Source: Proteobacteria bacterium ST_bin12
GTDB lineage: Bacteria; Pseudomonadota; Gammaproteobacteria; Burkholderiales; Methylophilaceae
Length of the DNA stretch: 64,000 nt
Direction: 5' to 3'
Assembly: GCA_002083635.1 (NCBI GenBank)
Contig: MSXP01000005.1
Span: 407,595-471,594, forward strand
Under the pieces are notes generated by a model, which was not told where the DNA came from, did no database searches, and saw only the letters and a list, made by a program, of their open reading frames with translations. This document shows, piece after piece, positions 62,183 to 64,000 of the stretch. Each line of letters starts with the position of its first letter. Within the stretch, counting starts at the first letter, position 1. Position numbers and translations under genes: made by a program.

Positions 62183-62805
62183 GCTAGCAACTCCTCAAGT
62201 TTTTTAACTGCACCTGCGGTTGCCAATACCCTAGGGAAACGCACCAAGCTAACTGGGTCAGCAAATTGCGCTTCAATCACCATAACATTGGTTAAGTTAC
62301 GTGATGACAAATACAAGTTCTCATCAAAACCGTCTGTTAACAACAAAACGCCATCGGCATAGCCAAGACCTTTAATTTTCTCAACAAATTGTTTTGTTTT
62401 AGGTGTGTCGATTTTAAATTCTTCAACAACAGTAATGCGCTCTTGACGCACTAGTTCAGATAAAATCGTTTGCATACCAGCACGGTACGCTTTACGGTTT
62501 ACTTTATGGCTGAAATTTTCGTTTGGTGAATTAGGGAATGCACGTCCACCTCCACGCCAGATAGGGCTTGAGCTCATACCTGCACGTGCGTTACCAGTAC
62601 CTTTTTGAGCGTACGGCTTGTGTGTCGTATGCGCAACGTTATCACGGCCTTTTTGTGCGCGTGTTGCTGTACGGGCATTTGCCATGTAAGCAACAACTAC
62701 TTGATGCACTAAAGCTTCGTTAAACTCACGACCAAAAGTCACTTCAGAAACGTCAACGCCTTTTTTAGCGGCTTTACCGTTTTTATCGATTAATTTGAGT
62801 TCCAT
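62179..62805 (-). CDS. rplD: 50S ribosomal protein L4
   Basis: 208 residues; in E. coli also the repressor of the S10 operon via an rRNA-like leader. GTGNARAGMSSSPIWRGGGRAFP is the tunnel loop. Starts on the last base of the rplC stop. Confidence 0.97.
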   Translation of the reverse strand: MELKLIDKNGKAAKKGVDVSEVTFGREFNEALVHQVVVAYMANARTATRAQKGRDNVAHTTHKPYAQKGTGNARAGMSSSPIWRGGGRAFPNSPNENFSHKVNRKAYRAGMQTILSELVRQERITVVEEFKIDTPKTKQFVEKIKGLGYADGVLLLTDGFDENLYLSSRNLTNVMVIEAQFADPVSLVRFPRVLATAGAVKKLEELLA

Positions 62806-63470
62806 TATTTAGCTCCCTTAGATTTATGGAGCTTCACTTTAATGGCTGGGCGCACAACAACGTCGCCGCCTTTAGAACCAGGAATCGCACCTTTAATCAA
62901 CAACAGGTTACGCTCAGCATCAACACGCACTATTTCTAGGTTTTGTGTCGTTACGGTTACGTCACCTAAATGACCAGGCATACGCTTACCAGGGAATACT
63001 CGACCCGGATCTTGCGCCATACCGATTGAACCAGGAACATTGTGTGACTTAGAGTTACCGTGCGATGCGCGGTTAGACTTAAAGTGATGACGTTTAATTG
63101 CGCCAGCAAAGCCTTTACCAATCGAGGTACCTGTTACGTCAACCATTTGACCTGCAGAGAAAATTTCCACTGTAATGCTGCCACCAACTTGGTAGCCGCT
63201 TAAAACGTCAGCAGAAACATTGAATTCTTTGATGCCTGAACCCGCAGCAACGCCTGCCTTGGCATAATGCCCAGTCAATGCTTTGTTTATGCGGCTAGCA
63301 CGACGCTCGTCATGAGCAACTTGAATGCCAGTATAGCCATCGCTCGCGATTGTCTTGATCTGTGTCACACGGTTAGGAACAACTTCCAACACGGTTACTG
63401 GGATGCTTGCGCCATCATCAGTAAACACGCGGGTCATGCCCACCTTGCGACCAATAAGCCCTAAGCTCAT
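62805..63470 (-). CDS. rplC: 50S ribosomal protein L3
   Basis: 221 residues (E. coli 209). MSLGLIGRKVGMTRVF start and the peptidyl-transferase loop KSHNVPGSIGMAQDPGRVFPGKRMPGH. Preceded by AAGGATACGATC, a leader hairpin and an internal promoter. Confidence 0.98.
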   Translation of the reverse strand: MSLGLIGRKVGMTRVFTDDGASIPVTVLEVVPNRVTQIKTIASDGYTGIQVAHDERRASRINKALTGHYAKAGVAAGSGIKEFNVSADVLSGYQVGGSITVEIFSAGQMVDVTGTSIGKGFAGAIKRHHFKSNRASHGNSKSHNVPGSIGMAQDPGRVFPGKRMPGHLGDVTVTTQNLEIVRVDAERNLLLIKGAIPGSKGGDVVVRPAIKVKLHKSKGAK

Positions 63471-63494
63471 GATCGTATCCTTATTTTTAGTTAA

Positions 63495-63522
63495 AGAAGT
63501 CGATTACAATTGACCGACTTCT
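63495..63522 (-). promoter_or_regulatory. Leader hairpin upstream of rplC
   Basis: AGAAGTCG and CGACTTCT form a perfect eight-pair stem with a 12-base loop, 25 bases before the rplC start and just downstream of the internal promoter. It is a candidate binding site for a ribosomal-protein repressor such as L4. Confidence 0.5.
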
Positions 63523-63536
63523 GTGAAAGAGCGCGG

Positions 63537-63565
63537 ATTATACCGAACCCATGATTTTATTACAA
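63537..63565 (-). promoter_or_regulatory. Internal sigma-70-type promoter before rplC
   Basis: On the minus strand TTGTAA (63560-63565), a 17-base spacer and TATAAT (63537-63542) in the 132-base rpsJ-rplC gap. The start would be near 63530, giving a ~60-base leader with a hairpin. Confidence 0.65.
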
Positions 63566-63602
63566 TAGCTTTTGAAACTTAACACTAATTTAAGGCGGAA
63601 TT

Positions 63603-63911
63603 TTACAGCTTAATCTCTACATCCACACCAGCTGGTAAATCTAACTTCATTAAAGCATCCACTGTTTTGTCTGTTGGATCAACAATATCCATCAAACGTT
63701 GGTGCGTACGAATCTCGAATTGATCACGTGATGTTTTGTTTACGTGTGGTGAACGTAGAATATCAAAACGTTCAATACGTGTTGGCAACGGCACTGGACC
63801 TTTTACCACTGCACCAGTACGTTTAGCTGTTTCGACAATTTCTTGAGCAGATTGATCTATCAAACGATAATCAAAAGCTTTCAAGCGAATACGAATTTTT
63901 TGAGCTGCCAT
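63603..63911 (-). CDS. rpsJ: 30S ribosomal protein S10
   Basis: 102 residues; also the NusE antitermination factor. IRIRLKAFDYRLIDQSAQEIVETAKRTGA and FEIRTHQRLMDIVDPTDKTVDALM are intact. Follows tuf in the str-S10 arrangement. Confidence 0.98.
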   Translation of the reverse strand: MAAQKIRIRLKAFDYRLIDQSAQEIVETAKRTGAVVKGPVPLPTRIERFDILRSPHVNKTSRDQFEIRTHQRLMDIVDPTDKTVDALMKLDLPAGVDVEIKL

Positions 63912-63935
63912 TTTATTTTCCTTTAAAGAGCGAAA

Positions 63936-63959
63936 CGGCAGACTAACAATAGCCTGCCG
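63936..63959 (-). other. Hairpin between tuf and rpsJ
   Basis: CGGCAGGCTA-TTGT-TAGTCTGCCG on the minus strand forms a ten-pair stem with one G-U pair, followed by TTTCGCTCTTT. It may act as a weak attenuator or processing site between tuf and rpsJ. Confidence 0.5.
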
Positions 63960-63977
63960 CTTAATTTTAATTACTTA

Positions 63978-64000
63978 CTATTCAATAATCTTAGCCACGA
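63978..64000 (-). CDS. tuf: Elongation factor Tu, C-terminal end only
   Basis: Read on the minus strand, the window edge encodes VAKIIE followed by TAG, the usual betaproteobacterial EF-Tu C-terminus, immediately upstream of rpsJ as expected. Only six codons are visible, so the call rests largely on synteny. Confidence 0.7.

Noticed and set aside
1..64000. CRISPR arrays, insertion sequences or prophage
   Set aside because: No regularly spaced direct repeats, transposase-like frames or phage structural genes were seen; gene content is conserved chromosomal.

Overview
The window looks like a chromosomal segment of a low-to-moderate GC betaproteobacterium, most likely a methylotroph of the Methylophilaceae type (Methylotenera/Methylophilus-like). 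This is inferred from the dusB-fis-purH-purD order, the S10-spc-alpha ribosomal cluster, the assimilatory nitrate cluster and the protein style; no 16S gene is present. I saw no tRNA, rRNA, IS element, prophage or CRISPR array.

Layout. 1-8.7 kb: the end of a YkgJ-like gene, a thioredoxin-like exported protein, then dusB-fis, purH-purD, hemF and an M18 aminopeptidase, mostly one co-directional run. 8.9-20.2 kb: an amino-acid permease, a small cytochrome c, a sugar-phosphate mutarotase, ilvD, a PAS-GGDEF-EAL protein, lgt, a small unknown gene behind a near-consensus sigma-54 promoter, and a cstA-ybdD-TIGR03643 group. 20.4-22.2 kb: an MsbA-like ABC exporter.

22.3-37.0 kb is the most interesting region: a complete nitrate assimilation cluster. 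A putative NtrC site and sigma-54 promoter lie before nasT (ANTAR regulator). A tandem-hexaloop RNA followed by a strong intrinsic terminator forms a textbook ANTAR attenuator. Then come nrtA, a 43-codon ORF, nrtB, nrtC, an outer-membrane porin, a second sigma-54 promoter, nirB, a frameshifted narK, a 53-aa membrane peptide, a fused PP2C phosphatase/Ser-Thr kinase, nirD and nasA. The design reads as two-tier control: nitrogen limitation (NtrC/sigma-54) makes nasT, and NasT then allows read-through into the uptake genes. The 3' end of nasA is duplicated as a short scar that still encodes the same C-terminal peptide.

37.0-49.7 kb: housekeeping and stress genes (gor, peroxiredoxin, radC, coaBC, dut, rpmB-rpmG, MscS channel, mgtE, glutaredoxin-like), plus a TonB receptor split by one in-frame amber codon between coaBC and dut. 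49.7-64 kb: the minus-strand ribosomal protein cluster from the end of tuf through rpsJ to rplQ. Readable internal promoters and hairpins lie at the rpsJ/rplC, rpsQ/rplN (S10/spc) and rpmJ/rpsM (spc/alpha) junctions.

No intergenic stretch exceeds about 265 bases. The larger gaps are described as regulatory features where they hold something.
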